This document shows, piece after piece, positions 22,230-28,767 of a stretch of DNA of 28,767 bases. The stretch is from the NCBI GenBank assembly GCA_004556455.1, contig SFGY01000010.1, positions 1 to 28,767 on the forward strand. Reading direction: 5' to 3'. The notes beneath the pieces are model-generated. The model was not told where the DNA came from and did no database searches. It worked only from the letters and a program-made list of their open reading frames with translations. The position numbers and the translations under genes are program-made. Positions within the stretch are counted from its first letter, which is position 1, and each line of letters starts with the position of its first letter. This DNA is from Clostridiales bacterium (GTDB taxonomy: Bacteria > Bacillota > Clostridia > Saccharofermentanales > DTU023).

Positions 22230-23150
22230 TTAGCTTTCAGACTTTTGCATTTTTCCGGCTTTTTCCTCGCAGTCCAGTAGAAGGGCATAAAAATCATTGC
22301 GACTAAGGCCACTTTCAGCCTGCAGGCGGCGGCGAATCGTCTTGCCGCTCTCCCCTGTCGCAAGTAAGGCTGTAATCTGTTCCGCCACTGCGGCACGGGT
22401 CTTTTCCAGCTCCTGTCCAACAAGCTCGGGATGCCGTTCCAGCCAGGCTTCCCTTCCTTCCAAAATCAGTACATATTCCCCCCGCGGACGCTCCTCGCGC
22501 ACATGAGCGAGCGCTTCGGCAACGGTCAGACGAAGGGTTGTTTCGTAGGTCTTGGTAAGCTCGCGGGCAAGACAGAGGCGTCGATCCGCCAGGCCAGCAT
22601 CGGAGAGATCTTCCAGAGTGCGCTCAAGGCGGTGCGGCGCTTCATGCAGGAGAATGGTCGACGGCATCCTGGCCACGGCCTGGAGTCGCGCCTTGCGCTC
22701 AGCTCCGGAAGCGGGCAGAAAGCCCTCAAAGATAAAGCGCCGGGTGGCCAGACCGGAGACGGAAAGGGCAGTCAGGGCCGCATTTGGACCGGGCAGAGCG
22801 GTCAGCGGAAAACCGGCCTCCAGAACCTCGCGGACGAGGATTTCACCCGGGTCAGAAATCGCCGGCATCCCTGCGTCCGTGATATAGGCCACCCTCTCAC
22901 CCCGCTCAAGCGCCTGCAGTACAGTCGCACTGCGCTCATGTTCGTTGTGAGCCTGCAGCGAGATCAGCTTTTTGCGGGGCAGGCCAAGACGGGCCAGCAG
23001 CAAGGCGCTGACCCGGGTATCTTCACAGGCGATCAGATCGGCCTCAGCCAGCAGGCGTCTGGCCCGCGGCGAAAGGTCTTCATCGTTGCCGATCGGCGTG
23101 GGAATGAGGAAAAGCTTCCCCGTCGTTTTTTTCTCCGCTTTATTCGTCAG
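22230..23150 (-). CDS. rsmI: 16S rRNA 2'-O-ribose C1402 methyltransferase
   Basis: This tetrapyrrole-methylase-fold enzyme uses SAM to methylate C1402 of 16S rRNA. Seen are GKLFLIPTPIGN, ADLIACEDTR, HNEHERS, VAYITDAGMPAISDPGE, LPGPNAALTALSVSGL, FEGFLP, HEAPHRLERTL, LARELTKTYETTLR and PRGEYVLILEG, with a C-terminal HTH-like segment after that. No ATG, GTG or TTG lies between the end of ricT and the domain start. A CTG at 23150 has GGAGG exactly nine bases upstream and would give 306 residues with an 11-base overlap with ricT. The alternative ATG at 23198 adds 16 basic residues, overlaps ricT by 59 bases and lacks a good Shine-Dalgarno. Function sure, start uncertain. Confidence 0.92.
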   Translation of the reverse strand: MTNKAEKKTTGKLFLIPTPIGNDEDLSPRARRLLAEADLIACEDTRVSALLLARLGLPRKKLISLQAHNEHERSATVLQALERGERVAYITDAGMPAISDPGEILVREVLEAGFPLTALPGPNAALTALSVSGLATRRFIFEGFLPASGAERKARLQAVARMPSTILLHEAPHRLERTLEDLSDAGLADRRLCLARELTKTYETTLRLTVAEALAHVREERPRGEYVLILEGREAWLERHPELVGQELEKTRAAVAEQITALLATGESGKTIRRRLQAESGLSRNDFYALLLDCEEKAGKMQKSES

Positions 23151-24198
23151 CGTTTTCTTCCTCCGGATCAAAACTCTCGGAATGGATGATCTCGGCATCC
23201 GCCGGATTTTGTCTTTGCGGGCAGGAGCAGTCCTGGCACTTGCAGCTGCTCTTTCTCTCGCCAGCAGCCCTTTGATCAGCTTCTTTTTTATTGCGACCAG
23301 ATGAGCGCGCAGAACAACGGCCGGATGAGCGTCTGGATGGACGAGCAGATGAATCGTCAGATTCTTTAGAAGACGTTTTCCTGCCGCGTTCATGGATCAC
23401 CGTGACCTCCGAAGCCGGGAGTGTCATGGGTTCGCTTTCGTCATCGCGGATCAGACGGATGAGCACAGTTTCTTTGAGCAAGTTGACCCCTTCAATCACC
23501 CCTTCACCCTTGGCTGTTTGCACATGATCCCCACGCGAAGGGAGACGCCGGTTCGCATCCTCATAGGCAGCTTGTTCAAAGTTCAGGCAGCAGAGCAGGC
23601 GTCCGCAGGTCCCGGAAATTTTTCCGGGATTCATTGAGAGATTCTGCTCTTTCGCCATTTTGATGGATACAGGCTGAAAATTGTTGAGGAAGGAACAGCA
23701 GCAGAGTTCACGGCCACAAATACCAAGTCCACCCATCATGCGGGCTTCATCCCGCACGCCGATCTGACGCAGTTCGATGCGGGTATGAAAAATGGAGGCA
23801 AGATCTTTTACCAGCTCACGAAAGTCCACGCGCCCGTCCGCAGTAAAATAAAAAATGATATTGCGATTATCGAAGAGATACTGCGCCTCAACCAGATGCA
23901 TGGGCAGTTTATGCGCCAGAATACGCTCCTGACAGATCCGTGTCGCTTCCGTCTCAAGCCGCAGATTCTCTTCATAATGTTCTTCATCCTGTTCATCGGC
24001 AAGACGAAGAATGGTTCCGCGGATCAGCTCCGGGCGATCATCCGGTATGAGCGTAGGTTCAATGGCACAAACGCCAAACTCGCTGCCCTGCTCTGTCTTA
24101 ACGACCACCGGATCTCCATTGCGGAGGTCCAGCCCGTCGAGGTCAAAATACCAGGCTTTCCCCCGCTCGTGGAGTCGCACTCCGATGACTTTTATCAT
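23140..24198 (-). CDS. ricT: PSP1 domain protein RicT (YaaT)
   Basis: This 352-residue protein belongs to the PSP1/RicT family. In B. subtilis RicT acts with RicA and RicF in a complex that carries Fe-S clusters and guides RNase Y processing. The PSP1 domain begins at residue 1 (MIKVIGVRLHERGKAWYFD) and contains VDFRELVKDLASIFHTRIELRQIGVRDEA. The family's cysteines follow in CGRELCCCSFL and CGRLLCCLNFE. After about residue 265 comes an extra tail of about 85 residues: Ser/Arg-rich, then KSSCKCQDCSCPQ, then acidic. The start ATG at 24198 has AAAGGAG just upstream and begins inside holB (56-base overlap). An open frame upstream to 24378 is holB shadow. Neither ricA (ymcA) nor ricF (ylbF) is in the window. 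Confidence 0.92.
   Translation of the reverse strand: MIKVIGVRLHERGKAWYFDLDGLDLRNGDPVVVKTEQGSEFGVCAIEPTLIPDDRPELIRGTILRLADEQDEEHYEENLRLETEATRICQERILAHKLPMHLVEAQYLFDNRNIIFYFTADGRVDFRELVKDLASIFHTRIELRQIGVRDEARMMGGLGICGRELCCCSFLNNFQPVSIKMAKEQNLSMNPGKISGTCGRLLCCLNFEQAAYEDANRRLPSRGDHVQTAKGEGVIEGVNLLKETVLIRLIRDDESEPMTLPASEVTVIHERGRKTSSKESDDSSARPSRRSSGRCSARSSGRNKKEADQRAAGERKSSCKCQDCSCPQRQNPADAEIIHSESFDPEEENADE
23160..23164 (-). promoter_or_regulatory. Shine-Dalgarno supporting the CTG start of rsmI
   Basis: GGAGG on the minus strand (23164-23160) is nine bases from the CTG at 23150-23148. It lies inside the last codons of ricT, the usual arrangement for coupled translation. Confidence 0.5.
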
Positions 24199-25261
24199 AT
24201 TTTTCTCCTTTCGCATCAAAACATTCTGATAGCAGAAGCTGCAGCTGCCAGGATGACAGCTCAAAGTTGACGTGAGCCGCCTCTGCTTTGCGCAGGCCGA
24301 TAAGTCCCTGCATGGCCGCATCCAGACGCCTGGCCGGGCTATCCTTCGGCATTTTCTGTAAAAAAGCCCGGAGTTCACCGCGCTTGTCTTCGTTCATGAG
24401 GCGATACGACGCCTTTGTGGCGGATTCAGCCAGGAGCAGCGCGAGATCGCGCAGAGCACTTTGCAGGAAATCCAGAAAAAGCAGCCAGTGCTCCTTACTC
24501 TCGCTGAGGAGCGGCTGAATCTTTTCCATGCTCTGCAGAGGGTTGAGTCCCGGACATGAGGTCAGCACCGTTACGGCCTGCTCACGCAGGGCAGCGACAT
24601 GCTCATCCCCGGCAAGTTCCAGCGCGCGCCCGGGAATCCCCGCACTAAAATTCAGCGCAATCTCCGCTTCTTCATCAAAACCTCGCGAGCGCAGAAGCTC
24701 CCGGATTTCCTCCGGAGCGAGCAAGCGCGGCGAAAGAAGGATCGAACGCGAAAGAATCGTGGGCAGAAAGACATCGCTGCGTTCGCCTGTAAGGAAAAAA
24801 ATGGTTCCGGCAGGGGGCTCCTCCAGGGATTTCAGGAGTGCATTCTGACCCTGTTCGTTGAGCGCATCTCCGTCGATGAGCGTCACTTTGAGGCGGGAGA
24901 TCTGCGCTTTCATGGGCAGATCCGCAAGCACTTCACGCCTCAGCCGCTCCACTTTAATCACTTTGTCCTCGCCCTGGTCGATCTCTTTAAAATCCGGGTG
25001 TGCCTGCGCCTCAAAATAGCGGCAGGAAGGACAGTGGTCACAGGCTCTCAGACCGGAGCGCGGCTCTTCACAGAGCAGAGCTTTGGCCGCTGCTCTGGCC
25101 AAACTGTGCCGTCCGCTGCCGCGCGGCCCCAGAAAAAGGATGCTCTGTGCTCTTCCTTCGCACAGAATCTGTTCAAGCCGGTTAAGGACTTGCGCCTGTC
25201 CGATCAGTGACTCAGAGCTGTTCAAAGCGTTCGACATTGACGACAAATAAAGTCGCGCCAC
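24143..25261 (-). CDS. holB: DNA polymerase III delta-prime subunit
   Basis: This 372-residue clamp-loader subunit is a AAA+ family member. Visible: LIGQAQVLNRL, ILFLGPRGSGRHSLARA at the Walker A position, the zinc module CDHCPSC preceded by another Cys, KVIKVERLRREVLADLP, VTLIDGDALNEQGQNALLKSLEEPP and an SRS-like DVFLPTILSRS sensor region. The Walker A lysine is replaced (GSGRHS), so nucleotide binding is probably lost, as in many delta-prime proteins. GTG at 25261 has GGAGG nine bases upstream and is preferred. The in-frame ATG at 25237 (eight residues shorter) lacks a Shine-Dalgarno. It overlaps darA by 50 bases and ricT by 56 bases, a tightly coupled operon. YaaR, which lies before holB in B. 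subtilis, is absent. Confidence 0.92.
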   Translation of the reverse strand: MARLYLSSMSNALNSSESLIGQAQVLNRLEQILCEGRAQSILFLGPRGSGRHSLARAAAKALLCEEPRSGLRACDHCPSCRYFEAQAHPDFKEIDQGEDKVIKVERLRREVLADLPMKAQISRLKVTLIDGDALNEQGQNALLKSLEEPPAGTIFFLTGERSDVFLPTILSRSILLSPRLLAPEEIRELLRSRGFDEEAEIALNFSAGIPGRALELAGDEHVAALREQAVTVLTSCPGLNPLQSMEKIQPLLSESKEHWLLFLDFLQSALRDLALLLAESATKASYRLMNEDKRGELRAFLQKMPKDSPARRLDAAMQGLIGLRKAEAAHVNFELSSWQLQLLLSECFDAKGEKYDKSHRSATPRAGESLVF

Positions 25262-25541
25262 CGATCATGACCTCCACGGGATAAGGGATATACGAAGCCC
25301 CCATACCCGAAGGGATCATGTTCGCGTTGATGGCCGTCTTGCGGCTGCTGGAGAATTTCTTAATCACGGCGATCACGTCTTCGAGTTTTTCGTCGTCCGT
25401 GACCGTCATCAGGGTCGTGTTCCCCGAGCGAAGGAAACCGCCGCTCGAGTTGAGTCTCGTCACACGGTAGCCTTTTTTATTCAGCTCACTGACCAGACGC
25501 GGGCTGTCTTCATCACTGACAATAGCAAAGATAAGCTTCAT
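25212..25541 (-). CDS. darA: Cyclic-di-AMP receptor, PII-like
   Basis: This 109-residue protein belongs to the DarA/PstA (YaaQ) family, trimeric PII-like proteins that bind c-di-AMP. The whole sequence fits: MKLIFAIVSDEDSPRLVSEL, the SSGGFLRSGNTTLMTVTDDE loop, SSSRKT, then VEVMIGGATLFVVNVERFEQL at the C-terminus. The Gly/Asn/Thr-rich segment GFLRSGNTT and the long T-loop are where the ligand binds in known structures. AGGAGG lies before the ATG, and the start overlaps the tmk stop by four bases. This links c-di-AMP signalling to the tmk-holB operon, as in B. subtilis and Listeria. Target proteins are not established. Confidence 0.95.
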   Translation of the reverse strand: MKLIFAIVSDEDSPRLVSELNKKGYRVTRLNSSGGFLRSGNTTLMTVTDDEKLEDVIAVIKKFSSSRKTAINANMIPSGMGASYIPYPVEVMIGGATLFVVNVERFEQL

Positions 25542-26164
25542 TTGAGAAACCTCCTTAAGTCTTCACGAATCTGTGCCTGGATCTCCTCCGGGCTGCGGCG
25601 GGCATCGAGAAGGACGATACGCTGCCTTTCTCTGTCGGCAAGGCTGAGAAAGCCCTGTCGGGTTTTTTCCATAAATTCCAGGCTCTCCAGATCAAGGCGA
25701 TTTTTCTCCATCTGACGGCTGTTCAGCCGCTCCTGGGCAAGCTTCACAGGAAGATCCAGGAGGTAGGTGCGATCCGGCCTTATCTCCGCAGCAGCAAAAC
25801 GATTCAGCTGCTCAACGGCCTCAGCGCCCAGACCCCGACCATAACCCTGATAAGCCAGAGAAGAATCGAGAAAACGGTCGCAGATCACAGGGCGTCCGGC
25901 GGCCAGAGCCGGTGCAATCAGCTCCCGGCAAATCTGCGCACGTGCGGCAAGAAAAAGCAAAAGCTCTGTCTCTGCCGTCATGCCCAGCTTTTTCTTATCT
26001 AGAAGCAGGCGGCGAATTTCCTCACCGATCTCCGTGCCCCCCGGTTCTCTCGGGAAAAGAGGATCCAGACCCTCTGCACTGAGCCAGGGTTTAAGGGCTT
26101 CGATCTGTGTCGATTTGCCACAGCCGTCGATCCCTTCAAAGCTGATAAAAAATGCACGTTTCAG
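25538..26164 (-). CDS. tmk: Thymidylate kinase, apparent CTG start
   Basis: This 208-residue dTMP kinase makes dTDP for DNA synthesis. The P-loop FEGIDGCGKSTQ is at residues 9-20, then FPREPGGTEIGEEIRRLLL, ARAQICRELI and the DR(F/Y) motif VICDRFLDSSLAYQGYGRG, with RTYLLDLPVKLAQERL after that. Between the upstream region and the first in-frame ATG (25981) there is no ATG, GTG or TTG, and that ATG would remove the P-loop. The CTG at 26164 is preceded by GGAGGG at seven bases and puts the P-loop at its normal distance from the N-terminus. I therefore read CTG as the start; an assembly error cannot be excluded. An extended -10 lies in the gap after the decarboxylase gene. Confidence 0.93.
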   Translation of the reverse strand: MKRAFFISFEGIDGCGKSTQIEALKPWLSAEGLDPLFPREPGGTEIGEEIRRLLLDKKKLGMTAETELLLFLAARAQICRELIAPALAAGRPVICDRFLDSSLAYQGYGRGLGAEAVEQLNRFAAAEIRPDRTYLLDLPVKLAQERLNSRQMEKNRLDLESLEFMEKTRQGFLSLADRERQRIVLLDARRSPEEIQAQIREDLRRFLK

Positions 26165-26171
26165 CTTTATT

Positions 26172-26177
26172 CCCTCC
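26172..26177 (-). promoter_or_regulatory. Shine-Dalgarno supporting the CTG start of tmk
   Basis: GGAGGG on the minus strand, seven bases before the CTG at 26164-26162. The only other near-start codon, ATA two codons earlier, is one base from the Shine-Dalgarno and is too close. Confidence 0.6.
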
Positions 26178-26217
26178 TCGCTTCGACGCTTTCCCGCGTC
26201 CGGCCTTTCAGGCTTCT

Positions 26218-26226
26218 ATTATAACA
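26218..26226 (-). promoter_or_regulatory. Extended -10 promoter upstream of tmk
   Basis: On the minus strand TGT directly precedes a perfect TATAAT (26223-26218), an extended -10. The -35 region is poor. It lies about 54 bases before the tmk start and just after the decarboxylase stop, giving the tmk-darA-holB-ricT-rsmI block its own promoter. Confidence 0.5.
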
Positions 26227-26232
26227 TTTTCC

Positions 26233-27774
26233 TCATTCGCTCAGCTTTTCGAGCGTAAAGGGCGGAATGTGCAGCCCTTCAGCCTGTAAATCCAGAAGTC
26301 TCAGCAGCTCCCGGCGCGTGATCTCCTCTCCCGGAAGCCAGAGCAGGATACCGGGGGGATAGGGAGCAATCACAGAGGTCACGCGCAAACTTTCGTCTCC
26401 CTCCCCTTGTTCCGACAAAACTCCGGGCCAGTCCACTTTGGAAAAAAGGCCTCGAAATGTGGCTGCTCTGGGTTTAAGGAACGCACGTGGACGGCAGAGC
26501 CAACGCTGCAGATCCTCTTCAGCCCGAGCAGCGCTACCTTCTTCCCGGCACGCAACCCCAGGTTTCTCCGCCCTTCCAGACCTCTTGTGCTCCAGGCTCA
26601 GCTTGCGCAGAGCAGCGCTCAGACGCATGAAATCTTCCCGTGGCTGATCCAGAGAGGGAATGAGCACAAGACGGGAAAAATCCGCCATTTCGATGTCAAT
26701 ACCCAAACTGGACAGCCCCGAGCTCAGTTCTCTGAGGCTAAAGCCTGAGCTTCTGTAGGAGATCACGAGGCGCAGTGGATCATCTTCCGGACCAGCAGGA
26801 AGGACTTTAAAAACAGTCGGCAGTTCTTGCCTGAGAAAGGCAATATGGTCCAGGAGAAGCTGAATTTTCTGTTGACATTCAGCATTTTCCAAATAGGCTC
26901 GGGCAAAATCCAGCGAGGCTCCGATGGGAAAAGAAGGACTTGAGGTCTGAAAGAGCTTGCGAGCCGCCACAGCACGGCGGGCCGCCTCAGGACAGCGCCT
27001 GAGATAGCTGTGCGAGAGATGGAGCAGCGAGGCTGGGGCGAGGGCAGGCAGCGTCTTATGCGCACTCTGCACACAGAGGTCAACGCCGCGGGCCAGAGCG
27101 GTTTTCGGAAAAATTTCCGCAGCAGCGGCAAAGGCCGCTCCATGGGCCTCATCGCAAAGCACAGGTAGTCCCCGCGCGTGAGCCGCCTCCAGAAGCTCCT
27201 GGGGCAAATCCACGTGACCGTAATAATCCGGTGCAGAAAAGATGAGGGCGGACAGCCCCTCTGTTTTTTCCAGCAGCTGCAGAGCGCGCGGCGTATCGAT
27301 CACAGGCAAAGGGCTGCGAGGAAGAGAGGAGCAGTCTTTCCTGCCATCTGCGCCGCTCTCCGGAAGTTTCATCGGAAGAAAGATGATTTCCAGATCCAGG
27401 AGCGCTGCTGCCTGGGCAAAGGCACGGTGCAGGGTTGCGCTTGCCGCCACGCGGGAACCAGGCGGCAGAGCCGTGGCCAGCATGGCATAGATCGCTACAG
27501 TAGATCCCGAAGTAAAAAACAGGCTTTTTCCTGCCCCAAAGAAGGCCGCTGCCTTTTCCTCGGCCAGAAGCGCCGGTCCTGTCGGCTCATTCAGATCATC
27601 GTTAATCTCCAGCTCGGTGCTTTCCAGACTGGCAAAGCCGCATGAAAAAGGGGAGGGAAATGCTTTCCCTCCCCTGTTTCCGGGCATATGGAAACTCGTG
27701 CGACCAGAGTCAGCTTCTTTCTGCAGAGCCGAAAAAAGCGGCGTCGAGACAGTTGAGAAGTCCTCATGGTTCAT
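26233..27774 (-). CDS. Orn/Lys/Arg decarboxylase family PLP enzyme (YaaO-like)
   Basis: This 513-residue fold-type I PLP enzyme is of the SpeA/YaaO group (amino-acid decarboxylase, PF01276). Visible are TSFHMPGNRGGKAFP near the N-terminus (HMPGHK position), ELEINDDLNEPTGP, FFTSGSTVAIYAML, LHRAF with H116, a Ser/Arg-containing insert at 138-158, PDYYGHVDLPQEL, VLCDEAHGAAF with the PLP-nitrogen aspartate D208, and SAHKTLPALAPASLLHL with the Schiff-base lysine K240. The C-terminal domain with LLWLPGEEI is present. The substrate (arginine, lysine or ornithine) is not clear. In B. subtilis yaaO also lies just upstream of tmk. A GAGGG lies upstream of the ATG. Polyamine synthesis is the likely role. 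Confidence 0.87.
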   Translation of the reverse strand: MNHEDFSTVSTPLFSALQKEADSGRTSFHMPGNRGGKAFPSPFSCGFASLESTELEINDDLNEPTGPALLAEEKAAAFFGAGKSLFFTSGSTVAIYAMLATALPPGSRVAASATLHRAFAQAAALLDLEIIFLPMKLPESGADGRKDCSSLPRSPLPVIDTPRALQLLEKTEGLSALIFSAPDYYGHVDLPQELLEAAHARGLPVLCDEAHGAAFAAAAEIFPKTALARGVDLCVQSAHKTLPALAPASLLHLSHSYLRRCPEAARRAVAARKLFQTSSPSFPIGASLDFARAYLENAECQQKIQLLLDHIAFLRQELPTVFKVLPAGPEDDPLRLVISYRSSGFSLRELSSGLSSLGIDIEMADFSRLVLIPSLDQPREDFMRLSAALRKLSLEHKRSGRAEKPGVACREEGSAARAEEDLQRWLCRPRAFLKPRAATFRGLFSKVDWPGVLSEQGEGDESLRVTSVIAPYPPGILLWLPGEEITRRELLRLLDLQAEGLHIPPFTLEKLSE

Positions 27775-27806
27775 CTGTAATTCACCCTTTCCCTCGGGTC
27801 GCGGCC

Positions 27807-28523
27807 TCAGAGCGTAATTTGACTCAGAGCCTCAATTTCCGCCTGAATCTCTTCGTCCAGGCGATCATTCTCTGCTTTCATCTCATCAGTATCGAGCTTA
27901 TCCCAGGATTTTCGCTTTCTTTCAGCCCGAGGTACAGGTAAGCGTTCCTCCTGTTTTTTGCGGCGTCCAAGTTCCGTGAGCTGAATTTCCTCATGATGAA
28001 CAGCCTTTAGCTCAAAGCTTCCGGTCTCAGCCTCACTCAGGCGACGCAGCTCGGTATCCTCTGAATTGCGGCCTGCGCTTTTCTGTTCTTCACTGTTCTC
28101 TTCGCGGCGTGGACGACGCTGGCGCTCATCCTCCGTCCGTTCATCCTGGAAACGCTGATTGCGGCGTCCATCTTCCCAGCGTTCACCACGTTCTTTAACA
28201 CTGCGTTTGTTTTGTCGGCGAGGCCCTTTAGGGCTTCCCCGACGCTCACGTTCCTTCGTCTCATGCTCAGCTGAAGAAGCGTCGGCACGGCGCTCACCTT
28301 TGTTCGCCCGGTCATACGTTTTGCGGCGATTACGCTCTCCACGGGGACGACGTTCGCGGCCAGGAGCACGCTCCCCGCGTTCTCCTTCCGGGCGACCAAA
28401 ATCACGGTTATTGCGCCGTCCTTCGCGTTTTCCTTTTGGCTCGCTCTTCTGCTCCCCCTGAGAGCGTCCAGGGCGTTCCTGTCGCTGATTCTTTTCGCTG
28501 TAGGGCTTTTTTTCTTCTTCCAT
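27807..28523 (-). CDS. Arg/Glu-rich low-complexity protein, probably disordered
   Basis: I do not recognise this 238-residue protein. It is dominated by Arg, Glu, Lys, Asn, Gln and Gly, with repeated blocks like GERGERAPGRERRPRGERNRR and RERRGSPKGPRRQNKR. It has almost no hydrophobic residues until about residue 165. The last 75 residues (ETGSFELKAVHHEEIQLTELG and DEMKAENDRLDEEIQAEIEAL) look helical and may form a small coiled coil. No signal peptide or membrane helix is seen. Composition suggests RNA or nucleic-acid binding, as in RGG-type tails, but that is inference. It lies 13 bases after the nicotinamidase gene and 32 bases before the decarboxylase. The codons in the frame look purposeful, since the other frames lack a comparable protein. 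Confidence 0.65.
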   Translation of the reverse strand: MEEEKKPYSEKNQRQERPGRSQGEQKSEPKGKREGRRNNRDFGRPEGERGERAPGRERRPRGERNRRKTYDRANKGERRADASSAEHETKERERRGSPKGPRRQNKRSVKERGERWEDGRRNQRFQDERTEDERQRRPRREENSEEQKSAGRNSEDTELRRLSEAETGSFELKAVHHEEIQLTELGRRKKQEERLPVPRAERKRKSWDKLDTDEMKAENDRLDEEIQAEIEALSQITL

Positions 28524-28536
28524 CGTGACTCTTTCT

Positions 28537-28767
28537 TTATTCGCTCAGACTGTCCGTCAGGACAATCCCCTGGCTCTGCAAATCCTCGAGATTTTTCAGG
28601 TGCTCTTCGTGATTGACCCAGGCGAGGCCGGGGACAAAAAGTTGGACATTAAAGCCCGCCTTTTTCAGGTCAAGGCAAGTTTCGCGCACACAAAACTCGC
28701 TGGCGATTCCGGAAACCTGAACATCTTCTGGCAGCTGCTCATGCAGGCTTTCTCCGCTTTCCCGGCG
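28537..28767 (-). CDS. Isochorismatase/nicotinamidase-family cysteine hydrolase, C-terminal part
   Basis: Only the last 76 residues are in the window; the start lies beyond the right edge. VSGIASEFCVRETCLDLKKAGFNVQLFVPGLAWV contains the family's catalytic-cysteine motif (SEFCV, usually TD(Y/V)CV) and the following helix-strand pair. These enzymes cleave nicotinamide to nicotinate, or hydrolyse related amides. The sequence is closest in appearance to nicotinamidase/PncA-like members, but the metal-binding part is missing, so substrate cannot be judged. It heads the visible part of the operon. Confidence 0.75.
   Translation of the reverse strand, partial: RRESGESLHEQLPEDVQVSGIASEFCVRETCLDLKKAGFNVQLFVPGLAWVNHEEHLKNLEDLQSQGIVLTDSLSE

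Noticed and set aside
22431..23189. 252-codon plus-strand open frame
   Set aside because: It is the complement of rsmI, which is firmly identified. High GC leaves long stop-free shadow frames.
24199..24378. 60-codon N-terminal extension of ricT
   Set aside because: It lies antisense-free but wholly inside holB in another frame, and the family start with AAAGGAG at ATG 24198 is clear.

Overview
The window looks like chromosomal DNA of a moderately GC-rich Bacillota, most likely class Clostridia. The best evidence is the right-hand block on the minus strand: Orn/Lys/Arg decarboxylase (yaaO-like), tmk, darA (yaaQ), holB, ricT (yaaT) and rsmI, next to metG and tatD. This is the replication/metG neighbourhood known from Bacillus subtilis, here without yaaR and yabA between the genes. 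Asp23, PSP1-type RicT and DarA are also Bacillota families. I do not recognise the genus. I see no rRNA, tRNA, CRISPR array, insertion sequence, phage gene or resistance island, and no gene-free stretch longer than about 225 bases.

Region 1 (1-7.9 kb) holds transport and envelope genes. A sodium:amino-acid symporter (AGCS family) enters from the left edge on the minus strand and carries an unexpected ~175-residue multi-pass N-terminal domain. Divergent from it are a TSUP permease, a 3-hydroxyisobutyrate-dehydrogenase-like reductase, an LPG-synthase-type membrane protein, an Ala/Lys/Glu-rich amphipathic repeat protein, and an Asp23/Gls24 protein. The last two are joined by a nine-A tract across which a -1 frame change would fuse them. 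A minus-strand DUF362/ferredoxin protein is convergent with this block.

Region 2 (7.9-15.6 kb, plus strand) starts with a class A penicillin-binding protein. Its promoter overlaps that of the divergent DUF362 gene. Then follow a purine nucleoside phosphorylase, an MTA/SAH deaminase-type amidohydrolase and an MtnA/eIF2B-like isomerase. Together these look like a deaminate-phosphorolyse-isomerise salvage route for 5'-methylthioadenosine or 5'-deoxyadenosine. An AlkD-like HEAT-repeat protein with an altered catalytic position and an unknown membrane protein close the block.

Region 3 (15.6-22.1 kb) holds a membrane-anchored serine hydrolase (class A beta-lactamase fold) and a nucleoside hydrolase on the minus strand, then a flavin-reductase-like protein, metG and tatD on the plus strand. 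An operator-like cluster of repeats separates the nucleoside hydrolase from the flavoprotein.

Region 4 (22.2-28.8 kb, minus strand) is a tightly packed, overlapping housekeeping operon. It reads from a truncated nicotinamidase-like hydrolase at the right edge, through an Arg/Glu-rich disordered protein and a PLP decarboxylase, into tmk-darA-holB-ricT-rsmI. Two of these genes (tmk and probably rsmI) appear to begin at CTG codons, each preceded by a good Shine-Dalgarno sequence. Standard gene callers would misplace both starts.
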